64,000 nt of DNA from Kitasatospora sp. NBC_01287 (GCF_026340565.1 NZ_JAPEPB010000002.1:186001-250000); one strand, 5' to 3'; counted from the first letter of the stretch, positions 17,708-26,764 are shown. The notes: generated from the sequence alone by a model not told the origin. Numbers and translations are program-made.

Positions 17708-18607
17708 GTGGACAACCCCGGCCTCTTCGACTTCCCGCCGACCACCCGCCTGCACCGCGAGCGCACCCGCAAGATCCACACGATCCTCAGCCCCGACACC
17801 CAGCCCCCGCCCTCGGCCGTGGGCTCCGCCGCCGACTACTGCCTCGCCCACCACACTCTCGAAGGCGCCGAGAGCGCCGCCCGCTCCGGCGAGCGGGCCA
17901 CCTTCGACTGGTACACCGCCAACCCGCGCGCCGACATCGCCACCCCCACCACCATCGGCCCACGCGTCGTCGTCGCCCCCGACCTCACCGACCTGCCCCG
18001 CTCCCCGATCTCCGAGACCCCGTACTACGTGCTCGGCCCAGGCACCGAACCCGCACCGCTCGGCCTTCGGACCCTGGCGGCCGACGCGTTCGCCACCGCC
18101 GCCGACACCGGCTTCGGCACCCTGCTGACCGCCCACGCCGTCGTGGTGGTCCTGCTACGGACCAAGCAGCTCGACGACACCCTCGACAGCTGGACCATCA
18201 CCCGCCTGCCCGGCACCGTCTTCCTCGACCACGTCGGCGACCCCGTCGTCCTGGCCCGCGACCTCATCCACGAAGCCGGCCACAACTGGCTGAACGACGC
18301 CCTCACTGCCACCGGCTGCAAGATCGACGACCAGGTGGCCTTCCACTCCCCGTGGAAGCAGAGCATGCGGCCCGCCTTCGGGTTCCTCCACGCCTGCTGG
18401 GCCTTCCCCCTCACCATGCTCTACACCGCCCGCGTCCTGGAGCACACCGAAGGCGACGTGCAGCGCTTCCTGACCGCCTACCTCGACCAGCAGCGCGGTC
18501 ACCTCGCCACCACCGCCGCCGACCACCCGCGCGCGCTCGAACTGGTCGGCGACGAGGCCCTGCGCGAGCGGCTGGCCGCCGTCCACCGCCAGGCGCTCAC
18601 CCTGTGA
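17708..18607 (+). CDS. Alpha-KG HExxH-type peptide beta-hydroxylase-like protein
   Basis: 299 residues. Contains DLIHEAGHNWLND with the HExxH motif at 188-192 and, downstream, FHSPWKQSMRPAFGFLHA (near 212-229), which matches the PW-x-RP-x-G-L-H pattern that follows HExxH in the putative peptide-modification family (TIGR04267-type). In that family the motif binds iron for 2-oxoglutarate-dependent beta-hydroxylation of a RiPP and is not a protease. GTG at 17708 with CAGGAG 7 bases upstream. It overlaps the serine hydrolase by 4 bases. This is the strongest single pointer to a RiPP pathway in the operon. Confidence 0.8.
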   Translation: MDNPGLFDFPPTTRLHRERTRKIHTILSPDTQPPPSAVGSAADYCLAHHTLEGAESAARSGERATFDWYTANPRADIATPTTIGPRVVVAPDLTDLPRSPISETPYYVLGPGTEPAPLGLRTLAADAFATAADTGFGTLLTAHAVVVVLLRTKQLDDTLDSWTITRLPGTVFLDHVGDPVVLARDLIHEAGHNWLNDALTATGCKIDDQVAFHSPWKQSMRPAFGFLHACWAFPLTMLYTARVLEHTEGDVQRFLTAYLDQQRGHLATTAADHPRALELVGDEALRERLAAVHRQALTL

Positions 18608-19911
18608 GCGCCGAACGCCCGAGCGCCCCGGGCCTCACCCTGCTTGTCCACCTCCCTGGCCAGGAACCCGCCTGCTGGCACACCGGTCTGGCCAGCGTCG
18701 AGCACCACGTCCCGATCGGGCCCGGCACCGCCTTCAACACCGGCTCCGTCGCCAAGCAGATCACCGCCCACCTGGTCCTACTCGCGACCCGCGACAACCT
18801 GGTCCAACTCCACCAGCCGGCCGCCGACCTGCTGCCCCGCCTGAAGCTCACCGACGTGACCATCGCCGACCTGATCACCCACACCTCCGGCCTGCGCGAC
18901 GCCGAATCCCTGCTCTCCCTCGCCGGACTGCGCGACCTCGACCACTACACCGCCGACGACCTGCGAACCCTCGCCTACCGCCAACGCGAACGCGCCGTCC
19001 CCGAAGGACAGTTCCTCTACAGCAACACCAACTACCTCCTGCTCGCCGAACTCCTCGCAACCGTCCACTGCACCACGCTGGCCGACCTCGCCCGCCATCG
19101 GATCTTTGACCCGCTCGGCATGCACGCCACCCTCTTCAGAGCCGACCCCCGCCAAGTCGTCCCCGGCGCCGCAGCCGCCTACCGGCCCACCCGGGACGGC
19201 TGGCAGCACACCCAGACCCCCGTCGCCCTGCCCGGCCCCGGCACCCTCTTCACCACCACTGGTGACCTCGACCGCTGGCTCGGCCACCTCCACCAGATGT
19301 GGCAGCACGACAACAACCCGCTGCCCTGGGAGGAAGTGCTCGGCTACCGGACAGCCGACCACCAGCCGTACCTGTACGGGCCCGGCCTCTACGCCGACCC
19401 TCGCCCCGGACACACCGCCGTCTTCCACTACGGCCATGAGCACGGCTTCTCCGCCGCCACCCATCTCACCCGCGACGGGCTGCGGATCGTCTGCCTGGCC
19501 AACACCACCGACCTGGCCGCCGACCACGCCACCACCGCCGTGCTCCGCGAACTCGCCGAGCACCCCGGCCAGGACCTGGAAGAGCTGATACCCCTGGCGG
19601 CCGGGCACACGCGACGGCTGGCCAAAACCGCCGCCGACGGCCGCGAGGACGACGACGGACGGCTCCGCCGCGAACTCGGCCACTTCACTTGTGACCAGGT
19701 GCCGGGAGCCCTGCGGCTCACCCGCACCGGCGACACGCTCCACCTGTGGCGCCGCGGTACGCAGGACCGCCTGGCCCAGGCCGGGTCCACCACCTGGGCG
19801 GGCAACGGCTACACCCTCACCCTGACCGGCGACACGGATGACATCGACGGCTTCACCCTCGACCTCGACCGGGCGCCCGGTCTGGCCTACGTCCGCCTGC
19901 GGCCGCCCTGA
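18604..19911 (+). CDS. Serine hydrolase, beta-lactamase/D-peptidase fold (class C-like)
   Basis: 435 residues from the GTG overlapping the previous stop. SxxK motif at S48-x-x-K51 (NTGSVAKQ), the YSN triad element FLYSNTNYLL near 140, and an HYGHEHGF segment near 285 in the place of the third (KTG/HxG) motif. A C-terminal beta domain follows from about 350. No signal peptide, so it probably acts in the cytosol. Last gene of the cluster, and a candidate for leader removal, D-residue-specific cleavage or self-protection. Family knowledge covers esterases, D-aminopeptidases and penicillin-binding proteins, so the reaction is open. Confidence 0.8.
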   Translation: MSAERPSAPGLTLLVHLPGQEPACWHTGLASVEHHVPIGPGTAFNTGSVAKQITAHLVLLATRDNLVQLHQPAADLLPRLKLTDVTIADLITHTSGLRDAESLLSLAGLRDLDHYTADDLRTLAYRQRERAVPEGQFLYSNTNYLLLAELLATVHCTTLADLARHRIFDPLGMHATLFRADPRQVVPGAAAAYRPTRDGWQHTQTPVALPGPGTLFTTTGDLDRWLGHLHQMWQHDNNPLPWEEVLGYRTADHQPYLYGPGLYADPRPGHTAVFHYGHEHGFSAATHLTRDGLRIVCLANTTDLAADHATTAVLRELAEHPGQDLEELIPLAAGHTRRLAKTAADGREDDDGRLRRELGHFTCDQVPGALRLTRTGDTLHLWRRGTQDRLAQAGSTTWAGNGYTLTLTGDTDDIDGFTLDLDRAPGLAYVRLRPP

Positions 19912-20019
19912 CGACGACGCAGCCCGCAGCCGATCGCCCCGGCCACGGGCCGCAGCGAGATCCCCGCCGTGTCCACACCCCGACCACCACTGTGTGGTCA
20001 CCGACCGGAGAACCTCCAA

Positions 20020-20394
20020 GTGCTCGACGTAGACGTGCTCGTGATCCCTGGCATCGCCGAGTTCGCCCAGGGCGGCCTTCCCACGCCCGCGCAACCCGAC
20101 GACGGAAACCCCTGGGTCGACGGGGTCTGTTGGCTATATTGCGGTCAGCAGTGGACCCGCGTCCTGTGGATCGGTCCGGCCACCGTTACGGGAATGCACG
20201 CGCCGATGTTCGCCTGCGGCCCGTGCATCGCCGGACTCCAGGAGCGGGTCTGGAAGTCCGTGTTCCTCGGCGACGAACTGGCCGAGCCTATCCCGGAGGC
20301 CGGGCAAGCCAGTGCCGAACCGGCGCCGGCCGCGGAGACCGATCAACCGCGCCGGGGCAGGCACCGCCGCCCCGGGTTTCTTCGGCGGGCGTGA
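20020..20394 (+). CDS. Small protein with CxxxC/CxxC metal-binding pattern
   Basis: 124 residues from the GTG at 20020 (GGAG 9 bases upstream); a GTG at 19969 in the same frame would add 17 residues. It contains CWLYCGQQW and FACGPCIAG, four cysteines that could hold a zinc, and a basic Pro/Ala-rich tail. No family recognised. It follows the serine hydrolase by about 110 bases, so membership of the RiPP-like operon is uncertain. Confidence 0.45.
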   Translation: MLDVDVLVIPGIAEFAQGGLPTPAQPDDGNPWVDGVCWLYCGQQWTRVLWIGPATVTGMHAPMFACGPCIAGLQERVWKSVFLGDELAEPIPEAGQASAEPAPAAETDQPRRGRHRRPGFLRRA

Positions 20395-20758
20395 GTGCTC
20401 TGCAGGCGGTGTCGGCCGTCGTCAGAGGGCTGCCGCTTCGCCGCGGGGACGTCCTCGATGAGGTTCCACAGCAGTCCGGAACCGGCTGCCCAGGTCTCCC
20501 ACAACTCGCGGTCGAGGAGGTGGCTCTTGTGGCCCTGAACGGCGGTTGCGCCGAACAAATCGCTCAGGCTAGCGTGCACAACCCGAAGGCCACCTCGCTC
20601 AGGGTGACGTGCGAACCTCGCTGTCTGGCTCCTTCGACGTAGTCCTCGATCTGTGCACCAGCTTCGGGTATCTCGAGCCGCCCCGTCCCGCACCACGGCA
20701 TGAATCGTCCGCCAGGTCCGGCTACATCGACCGCGCCATACGCCTCGACTGAAAGGTC
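20395..20758. other. Gap with possible minus-strand remnants
   Basis: No convincing intact gene. On the minus strand two pieces read like protein in different frames: one ending at 20564 (RLEIPEAGAQIEDYVEGA...) and one starting GTG at 20579 and running to 20343 (LLDRELWETWAAGSGLLWN). The change of frame near 20570 would fit a broken small gene or two tiny overlapping genes. I do not recognise either. Confidence 0.25.
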
Positions 20759-21337
20759 ATGATCGTGAGCATGCTTGTGCCCGGGTGGGCGGAACGGATC
20801 GCGGAACAGGAACTGGCGGCGAGCCTGCCCCGGCGGTGGGCGCATTCCCAGGGGGTGGCTCGGCAGGCTGAGCGCCTTGCCCCGGCTCTCGGGCCGGACG
20901 CCGCACTTCTGGCCGGGGCGGCGGTGCTGCACGATGTCGGTTACGCGCCTCGGCTCGCCACCACGGGCTTCCACCCGTTGGACGGTGCCCGGTTCCTGCG
21001 CGACTCCCACGGCGTGGACGACCGTCTGACCCGGCTGGTCGCCAACCACTCGTTCGCGCTGCTGGAGGCCGAGGAGCGCGGGCTGCGGCCTCTCCTGGAG
21101 CTGGAGTTCCCGTTGTCCGAGGACCAGGTGCTGGTGGACTCGCTGGTCTACTGCGACATGACCACGACGCCCGACGGCTCGCCGACCACCTCGCGGCAGC
21201 GTGTCGCGGAGATCGTCGGCCGCTACGGCGGTGACAGCATCGTGGGGCGGTTCATCCGCCGGGCCGAGCCGCTGATCCGCGCTGCCGTGGCCCGTACGGA
21301 GGAGCGTGCGGCCGCTGCGGGGGTTCAGCCGAGGTAG
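20759..21337 (+). CDS. HD-domain phosphohydrolase
   Basis: 192 residues with the HD pattern: H29 (RRWAHSQGV), H58-D59 (AVLHDVGYAP) and a distal D near 128 (DSLVYCDMTT). These residues coordinate the metal ions in HD phosphohydrolases acting on nucleotides or related esters. ATG at 20759, though GTG at 20765 has better spacing from AAAGG. Ends 13 bases inside the convergent NUDIX gene. Substrate unknown. Confidence 0.78.
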   Translation: MIVSMLVPGWAERIAEQELAASLPRRWAHSQGVARQAERLAPALGPDAALLAGAAVLHDVGYAPRLATTGFHPLDGARFLRDSHGVDDRLTRLVANHSFALLEAEERGLRPLLELEFPLSEDQVLVDSLVYCDMTTTPDGSPTTSRQRVAEIVGRYGGDSIVGRFIRRAEPLIRAAVARTEERAAAAGVQPR

Positions 21338-21798
21338 GGGTACTGGCCGCGGAGGTAGTGGCCGATCTGCTGGCGCATGCTCGGGTGGATGTCGTAGTCG
21401 TCCAGGTCGCCCGGCCGCACCCAGAGCACGCCGTCGGCCTCGTCGTTGATCGTGGGCGTGCCACCGACCGGTCGGCCGATATAGACGACTTCGAACTGCT
21501 GGCGGGCTTCGCCGTTGCTGCTGTAGACGACGATGTGTGCGGGGTTGGAGTACACCCCGAGGAAGCCGGTGATCTCCGCCTTGATTCCGGTCTCCTCCTG
21601 GCACTCCCGCACGGCGCAGTCGGCGGCGGACTCGCCGATGTCCTGCTTGCCGCCTGGCAGTGCCCACTGCCCGGTGTCGCGCCGGCGCTGCAGAAGGATC
21701 GCGCCGTCCTCGTTTTGAACGAGCAGGTTGCTCGCGGGTACCAACGAGTTGGCCGCCGGTGCCGCCGGATCGCCGTAGTACTCAGTCCTGCCGGGCAT
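21325..21798 (-). CDS. NUDIX hydrolase
   Basis: 157 residues from the ATG at 21798. NUDIX box: GGKQDIGESAADCAVRECQ then EETGI (residues about 49-71), complete for GX5EX7REUXEEXGU. The start lies 17 bases inside the end of the XRE regulator gene, so the two are cotranscribed and coupled. XRE regulator plus NUDIX pairs are common in Streptomyces. Substrate unknown. Confidence 0.85.
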   Translation of the reverse strand: MPGRTEYYGDPAAPAANSLVPASNLLVQNEDGAILLQRRRDTGQWALPGGKQDIGESAADCAVRECQEETGIKAEITGFLGVYSNPAHIVVYSSNGEARQQFEVVYIGRPVGGTPTINDEADGVLWVRPGDLDDYDIHPSMRQQIGHYLRGQYPYLG

Positions 21799-22555
21799 GC
21801 GACTGGGCCCCCTCTGCGTCGTCGGTCCACGGCCGGGCGGAGTCCCAGACCGCGTCGAAGCTCGAAGCGTAGCCGTCGAACCAGCCCAACCCGCTGTCCT
21901 TCTGAAGGTGCAGCAGCGGGTTGGCGGACGCCGGCTGCCCCCAGACGTGCGGGTTGACCAGCAGGTCGTTGTCGTAGCGGAACAGCGAGTTGTACAGGGT
22001 GGTGTCGTGCAGGCGGATCTCGCAGCCGGGCGTGCCCAGAAGGGGCCGGTAGTAGGTGAGCGAGGCGCGGACCTTCGCGGCAAGCGCGTCCCCGATGCCC
22101 TCCTCCCGTCCGCGGATCGCCACGGCGCGGCCCTGCGGGTCACCGAAGCACAGCCGGACCTTCACCCCGGCCGCCGCGCGCTGGGCAAGCATCGTCGCGA
22201 TCCGCGGGTTCGACTGGGCGAAGAACGTCCCCGAGAACACCAGCACGTCGATCTGCGTCACGCTCTCCAGGAGAAGGGAGAGCCAAATCTCCCGTGGGAC
22301 GCTGGCCCGGTCGGGGTATGTGGCTACGAGGCCAGCCCCATTCCCAGGTGATTGCCCCACTACGTGCCGGGTCTCCGGCCAGATAAAGGACTCGTCCACC
22401 TTCAGGTGGTGCGCGACGCTCCACCGGTGACGCGCATGGGGCACTCGACCGCCTAACCAGCGGGTCACAGTCTTGGGGTCCACCTCGCAGACCGTCGCGA
22501 GTTCCTCAGGAGGGACACCGCGCTGGGCAAGTGCGGAGCGCAATCGCTCGTTCAC
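21782..22555 (-). CDS. XRE-family regulator with C-terminal PLD-like sensor region
   Basis: 257 residues. The helix-turn-helix is at 14-35 (PPEELATVCEVDPKTVTRWL). The C-terminal half (IDVLVFSGTFFAQSNPRI near 112, AAAGVKVRLCFGDP near 136) resembles the fold of Streptomyces XRE proteins with a phospholipase-D-like region. The GTG at 22555 lies only 6 bases from the end of the outer mobile element at 22561, and the sequence upstream of the start (TTGACTTGACAGGGAACCACT) is the element end itself. The ribosome site and probably promoter are therefore supplied by the element. Confidence 0.75.
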   Translation of the reverse strand: MNERLRSALAQRGVPPEELATVCEVDPKTVTRWLGGRVPHARHRWSVAHHLKVDESFIWPETRHVVGQSPGNGAGLVATYPDRASVPREIWLSLLLESVTQIDVLVFSGTFFAQSNPRIATMLAQRAAAGVKVRLCFGDPQGRAVAIRGREEGIGDALAAKVRASLTYYRPLLGTPGCEIRLHDTTLYNSLFRYDNDLLVNPHVWGQPASANPLLHLQKDSGLGWFDGYASSFDAVWDSARPWTDDAEGAQSHARQD

Positions 22556-22560
22556 AGTGG

Positions 22561-22584
22561 TTCCCTGTCAAGTCAATGTGTTCA
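22561..22584 (+). repeat. Outer element, left terminal repeat
   Basis: TTCCCT, then GTCAAGTCAATGTGTTCA. Nearly identical to the left end of the inner element at 30680 (22 of the first 24 bases, differing at positions 17 and 23) and an imperfect inverted match (16 of 24) to the right end at 44931-44954. Confidence 0.75.
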
Positions 22585-22644
22585 GATTCCGCGGCGGCTC
22601 AACGGGGTTGATTGGCTCGAAGCCGCTCCGACGACGATCACGGA

Positions 22645-22665
22645 TTGCTAGTCTCCGACTACAGA
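22645..22665 (+). promoter_or_regulatory. Conserved promoter-like block of yidB-like gene 1
   Basis: TTGCTAGTCTCCGACTACAG, 21 bases identical to 30763-30783 upstream of the paralogue. TAGTCT may be the -10 element. GATTGGCT and GATCACG upstream are also shared, and both genes have the leader GACTAGGAGACA as ribosome site. Confidence 0.55.
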
Positions 22666-22705
22666 CCAGGGTGTCTGGTACATCGGAACTGACTAGGAGA
22701 CAGCA

Positions 22706-23155
22706 ATGTCGTCGCCGCAGGCCTCCAGGAACTCGAACGATGCGATCTCCCTTGCCCAGACCACCGAGGGCGCCCTGAAAGAGGTCACCAACAACCTTCA
22801 GAGGATCCGATCGGCCAACGTGCAGTCCTGGGTCGGCACGGGAACCAACGATCCGCTTACGTCCCCTGAGGTCGTCACGATCCTCGGTGATGACACACTC
22901 GCCGACGTCGCCGAGAAGACCGGGGCCGACAGCGGAGCGCTCGCGGACTACCTGGCCGAGCAACTGCCGGTGCTGATCGACCAGATCTCCCCGGACGGCC
23001 AGGTCACCACGGACCCCGAGGTCCTCGACCAGGCGCTTACTAAGTTCGAGAGCAACGCCCCATTCACGGTGCCCACCGCCCGGATCGGGATGGCCGCCGT
23101 GCGACCCGCCGAATTCATCATCCTGCAGTTCACGCAGGAAGTGGCCCAGGGCTAG
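22706..23155 (+). CDS. YidB-family (DUF937-like) protein, element-associated copy 1
   Basis: 149 residues. The middle part, NVQSWVGTGTNDPLTSPEVV through ADVAEKTGADSGALADYLAE and QLPVLIDQISPDGQV, follows the YidB pattern (VxSWVGxGxNxPIs...LGxdxLxxLAxxtGxs...LAxxLPxxIdxlTPdGxvP). The flanking N- and C-terminal extensions (VPTARIGMAAVRPAEFIILQ near the end) are shared with the copy at 30820. ATG at 22706 with AGGAG 7 bases upstream. YidB function is unknown. The gene lies 145 bases inside the element end in both elements, so it may be part of the element's own machinery. Confidence 0.78.
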   Translation: MSSPQASRNSNDAISLAQTTEGALKEVTNNLQRIRSANVQSWVGTGTNDPLTSPEVVTILGDDTLADVAEKTGADSGALADYLAEQLPVLIDQISPDGQVTTDPEVLDQALTKFESNAPFTVPTARIGMAAVRPAEFIILQFTQEVAQG

Positions 23156-23565
23156 CAGCCAGCTGCATCCCGCGCTGGTGCCACCCCACCGGTCGTTGTG
23201 AGTGGCCTGGGACGAGAGCTTCAAGGGCGCGGTCAGCGATCTTGCTCAGCGAGCGGCGGCCGGCGACCTGTTGATGCGCCGGGCACGGCTGGCGGACGGC
23301 CCAGCCTGTTCGATCTGCTGCGACAGGTGGAGTTCACCTACCCAGAGGTCGCCAGTGGAGCTTGCTGGATATCTCGCGCACACGGCGCGCTGGAGGTAGT
23401 CGCGGCACTTCGGCCCCGCCTGCGGGCGGGCCTGGCTCAGCGCCTTCGAGTCCGGGCGGCACCGTACAGGAACCCGGAACCGGGCGGGGTTGTGGCGGCA
23501 GTACCGGGAGCAGCCACAGGACGGGGGGCGGGGGCGGCCGACGGCGGCCGCCCCCGCGGTGTGTC
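23156..23565. other. Gap without a supported gene
   Basis: About 410 bases between the YidB-like gene and the lectin-like pseudogene. A 65-codon plus-strand frame from 23202 (VAWDESFKGAVSDLAQRAAAG) reads well for its first 30 codons and then turns to Cys/Arg-rich low-quality sequence, so it may be the start of a broken gene. No hairpin or repeat stood out. Confidence 0.3.
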
Positions 23566-25590
23566 TCAGCCTCGGTAGAGGCAGTACAGGCGGTTGGGGG
23601 TTCCTGTGTTGAACTGCTCGGCCAAGGCCGGGGCGTCGGCGCTGGTGACGTCGGGGATCTCGGTGAACGCGCTCCATGTTGTGGAGCCGTTGGGGCGTGT
23701 GGACCAGTAGAGCTTCTCGGAGGCGCCTGAGGCGCGGACGACGCAGACCGTTTGCGACCCGTACGTGCCCAGGGCCGGCGCGGCGGTGGTGGTGCCGGGG
23801 AGTTGGACCGGTTCCTTCCAGATGGTCCTGAAGGAGTCGTAGTCGGCCGACCGGATCTGGTTGCTGCCCCTGACGCGGTACACGCAGACCAAGCCCTTGG
23901 TCTCTTTGACCAGAGCGGGATCGGCTGCGGCGGTCGAGGCGCCCAGTGCTCCCACGCCCACCCACGTGGTTCCTTGGAGCAGTCCCGTGTAGAGGGTGTC
24001 GTTGCGGCCCAGGACCACACAGGCCAGGTCGGGGCCGTCGGCGGCAAGGGCGGGTGCTCCGAATGCGCTGCCCGCGGCCAGGCCCGCCCAGGTGACCGGC
24101 TGGGGGGTGGTCCACGTCCCGTCGACGAGCCTGCTGTGGTGCAGGGTGTTGTTCTGGTTGAAGACGCAGTGCAGGACGCCGCCGCGGGCGACAGCCAGGG
24201 CCGGCCGGTGGAGGGTGGTACCGGCGGGGCCCGGCGTGAACGGGCTCTAGGTCGCGCCGGTCAGGCGGGCGTACCACAGACTGCCGCTGCCGCCGAAACC
24301 GTTAACCATGCAGTGCAGCATGTCGCCGGGGCCGGCTGCCAGGGCCGGGCCGCCGGACAGGGAGCCACTGGGGAGCGTGGCCGGCGGCCCCCACAGGGGC
24401 GCGCCCGTGCCGACGGGCGCGCTCATCACGCGGGGCCGGGAGTTGATGGCGCTGACACACTGGGCGTTGAGGGTGTAGTAACCCTCCTTGCCGCCGTCGA
24501 ACGAGAACCTCCAGATGGGGTCACGGTCGTTGGCCCACGTCCCCAACGCGGGGCGGTCAAAGACCATGGTGTGCTCGCACACCTTGTCGTCGTGGTTGGT
24601 GAACAACTTGATCAGCCCGGCAAAGGCCAGGATGATCATGTTGGCGATCTCGAGGTAGTCCATCATGTCGTGGTAGTCCGGCAAGGGCAGATAGCCCGCG
24701 ACGTCCTTCATCGTCTGGGACAGGTACTGCAGGAACCCCGAGATATCCTGCAGGACCTCTTTCATCTTCTCGTACCAGGCGTCAGGACTGTGGTCCTGCT
24801 CCCAGCAGGTGATGTCGACGCTGAGGAACCTGTCGACCATGCCGTTGAACAACACGGTGCCGGCGTCCATCGTCACCGTCTGGTCCCGCTTGACGTTCTC
24901 GTAGACGCGGGTGATGTCGTGCCTCTTGTTGCCCAGATCCGCGGCGGCGGCCGTGCTCCAGTAGATCTCGTCGGAGGCGCTCCACTCGTCGGACAGCTGG
25001 TTGCACCTGAACGACTTCAACTCAACCAGGACGTTCTCCGGTTGGGGAGCGGCCGCCCGTTCCCGGGCCGCGGCCGTGGAGTCCGTCACCAGGGTGAGGC
25101 CGTAGCCGTACGCCGCGGCGGCAGCAGCGAACTCCCGGCTGCTCACCTCGGCCTCCCGGTCGAAGGAGGCCAGGTCGACGACGTTGACGTTGGGCTGGTC
25201 CGGCATGTCGGCGCGCAGGCCAGGCAGGTCCTTCGCCAGGTCCGCCAACGCGTAGCCCTGGTCGATGCCGCGCGTGGTCAACGTGTCGGGGAACAGCGCC
25301 GAGGCGTGCTCGACCGATTCCGGCTCCCGCCAGACACGGCCGAACTCGCGGACCTCGTCCTCGGAGAGCACCACGCGTAGGAACGCGAGCATCCGCTCCT
25401 CGAGGTCGGTCAACGGCAGTCCCGCATCCAGACGGGCCGCGCCGCGCAGCATCACCCCGTACAACAGGTTCGCCGCACGCGGCGGCGCGGGCCGCGCCTG
25501 CGCACGGGCGGACCCGAACGGGCGACCCTGCAACTGCGCACGCAACCGCTCCAGACTCTCGCTCCGCGAAACCTCGACGATGTCGGACAT
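23566..25590 (-). pseudogene. Large beta-propeller/lectin-like protein gene with in-frame amber stop
   Basis: From the ATG at 25590 the frame runs 447 codons to TAG at 24247-24249, then stays open and clearly coding for 226 more codons to 23566, without any shift. The C-terminal half on both sides of the TAG consists of repeats such as GPALAAGPGDMLHCMVNG, RPALAVARGGVLHCVFNQ, APALAADGPDLACVVLGR and APALGTYGSQTVCVVRAS, which look like blades of a fucose-lectin/sialidase-type propeller. The N-terminal half is unrecognised, with a hydrophobic stretch near 335-355 and no signal peptide. A single base change explains the break; readthrough is possible. Cargo of the outer element. Confidence 0.7.
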
Positions 25591-25893
25591 CGGCCCTCCA
25601 ACGGCTCACAGGGAAACACCACGCCGGACGGCGCGCCCCCATCCTCCCCGCCGGACACCGACGGCAACAGATCATTTACAGTCAGTATCAGAAGCCCTGG
25701 ACAGCCTCCTGCCGGACAGCAGGACAAGGGGGTGGTGATCAAGGGTGAGCACCGGGCGGTTGGATACCGGTCCGCCCTGTTACCCAGCCAGAAGCGAGCG
25801 TTCTGCACCGGCCATTGACGTTTACATGACAGATGAATCCGGTAGGACCTGACGGGCAGTCACCCTGCCTTCCCCTCTGACGAAGGAGCCGCA
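25591..25893. other. Divergent promoter region
   Basis: 303 bases between the divergent lectin-like and chitin-binding genes; no gene seen. TTGACG at 25815-25820 could be a -35 element for the plus-strand gene, and CTGACGAAGGAGCCGC supplies its ribosome site. Confidence 0.35.
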
Positions 25894-26625
25894 ATGCCCC
25901 CGATCTCGACTCGTCGCCGAATGGCCGTGCTGCTGGCGAGCACCGCCCTGAGCGCGGCCGCGGCCACCGGATCCAGCGCCGCGGCCACCGTCCACACCGC
26001 CGTGCCGCGCATCGCCGCTGCCGACGGGTGCGACGGCCACAGCCACGGTGACCTGTACCCGGACGAGTCCGATGCCGGAGCGTTCTACCAGTGCTCCTGG
26101 GGAAACGCCTATCACTTCAAGTGTCCGTCGATCCTGCACTTCAACGACACGATCAAGGTCTGTGACTGGCCCGAGAACGCTGGCAATCCCTATCCGATCG
26201 CCGACCAGTTCTCCGACACTGCCGGGCCCGCCGCCTCCGGCGCGGCCCCCAACACCGTCCGCGCCACCCGCACCACCCGCCCGGCTGCCGGTATCGACCT
26301 GGGCGGGCAGATCAACTACAGCATCGCGATCACCAGCCCGCAGCCGCACACCGCTGCCCACATCCAGTTCAGCTACCCGGCCGGCCTGTCCTGGGTCGGC
26401 GGGCAGGACTGCTTCCACTACACGCCCGGCCAGGTGGACTGCATGGTCTACCCAGCCGCGAACGGCTTCCCCGCCTCCACCTTCACCCTCCAGGCCGGCC
26501 TGCTGGACCTCGGCTCGCAGACCGTGACCGCCCACGTCGTGGCCACCGACCCGCCCGCCGCCACCCCGATCCCCGACACCAGCCTGACGTGCACCGCCGT
26601 GACCGGCAGCGTCGTCATCTGCTGA
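25894..26625 (+). CDS. Secreted protein with peritrophin-A-type chitin-binding domain (CBM14)
   Basis: 243 residues. Signal peptide: basic STRRRMAVLL followed by an Ala-rich stretch, likely cut after ATGSSAAA or a few residues later. Residues 45-95 contain a CBM14 pattern with spaced cysteines and aromatics (C near 48, AGAFYQCSWGNAYHFKCPS, LHFNDTIKVCDWPENAG). Residues 110-243 form a beta-sandwich-like region with DUF11 character (GQINYSIAITSP; AHIQFSYPAGLSW). CBM14 is widespread in animals and found in some actinobacteria. Exported, probably binding chitin or another glycan. Cargo of the outer element. Confidence 0.75.
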   Translation: MPPISTRRRMAVLLASTALSAAAATGSSAAATVHTAVPRIAAADGCDGHSHGDLYPDESDAGAFYQCSWGNAYHFKCPSILHFNDTIKVCDWPENAGNPYPIADQFSDTAGPAASGAAPNTVRATRTTRPAAGIDLGGQINYSIAITSPQPHTAAHIQFSYPAGLSWVGGQDCFHYTPGQVDCMVYPAANGFPASTFTLQAGLLDLGSQTVTAHVVATDPPAATPIPDTSLTCTAVTGSVVIC

Positions 26626-26681
26626 CCCCCGATCACCGACGCCGCCGGCTCGCAGACCGCACCGCGGTAGAGCCGGCGGTA

Positions 26682-26753
26682 TAGGTGGCACGCCACCCGG
26701 ACAGACGGAGCGTCGGTCGAGCGAGGGGTCAGACCCCCGTCCGGTGCCACCTA
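26682..26753. terminator. Branched inverted-repeat structure between convergent genes
   Basis: Outer stem TAGGTGGCAC (26682-26691) with GTGCCACCTA (26744-26753), 10 perfect pairs. Inside lie two further hairpins: GACAGACG with CGTCGGTC (26700-26718) and GGGG with CCCC (26725-26737). The fold is a three-way junction. It lies between convergent stops (26625 and 26765), so a bidirectional terminator is the simplest reading. Confidence 0.5.
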
Positions 26754-26764
26754 CATCCTCACCG

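Noticed and set aside
24247..24249. TAG as pyrrolysine codon
   Set aside because: Nothing else in the window suggests pyrrolysine use and actinobacteria of this type are not known for it; mutation or readthrough is simpler.
26682..26753. tRNA gene
   Set aside because: The length and acceptor-like stem are suggestive, but there is no T-loop GTTCGA-type motif, no anticodon stem of normal size and no CCA-proximal discriminator pattern.
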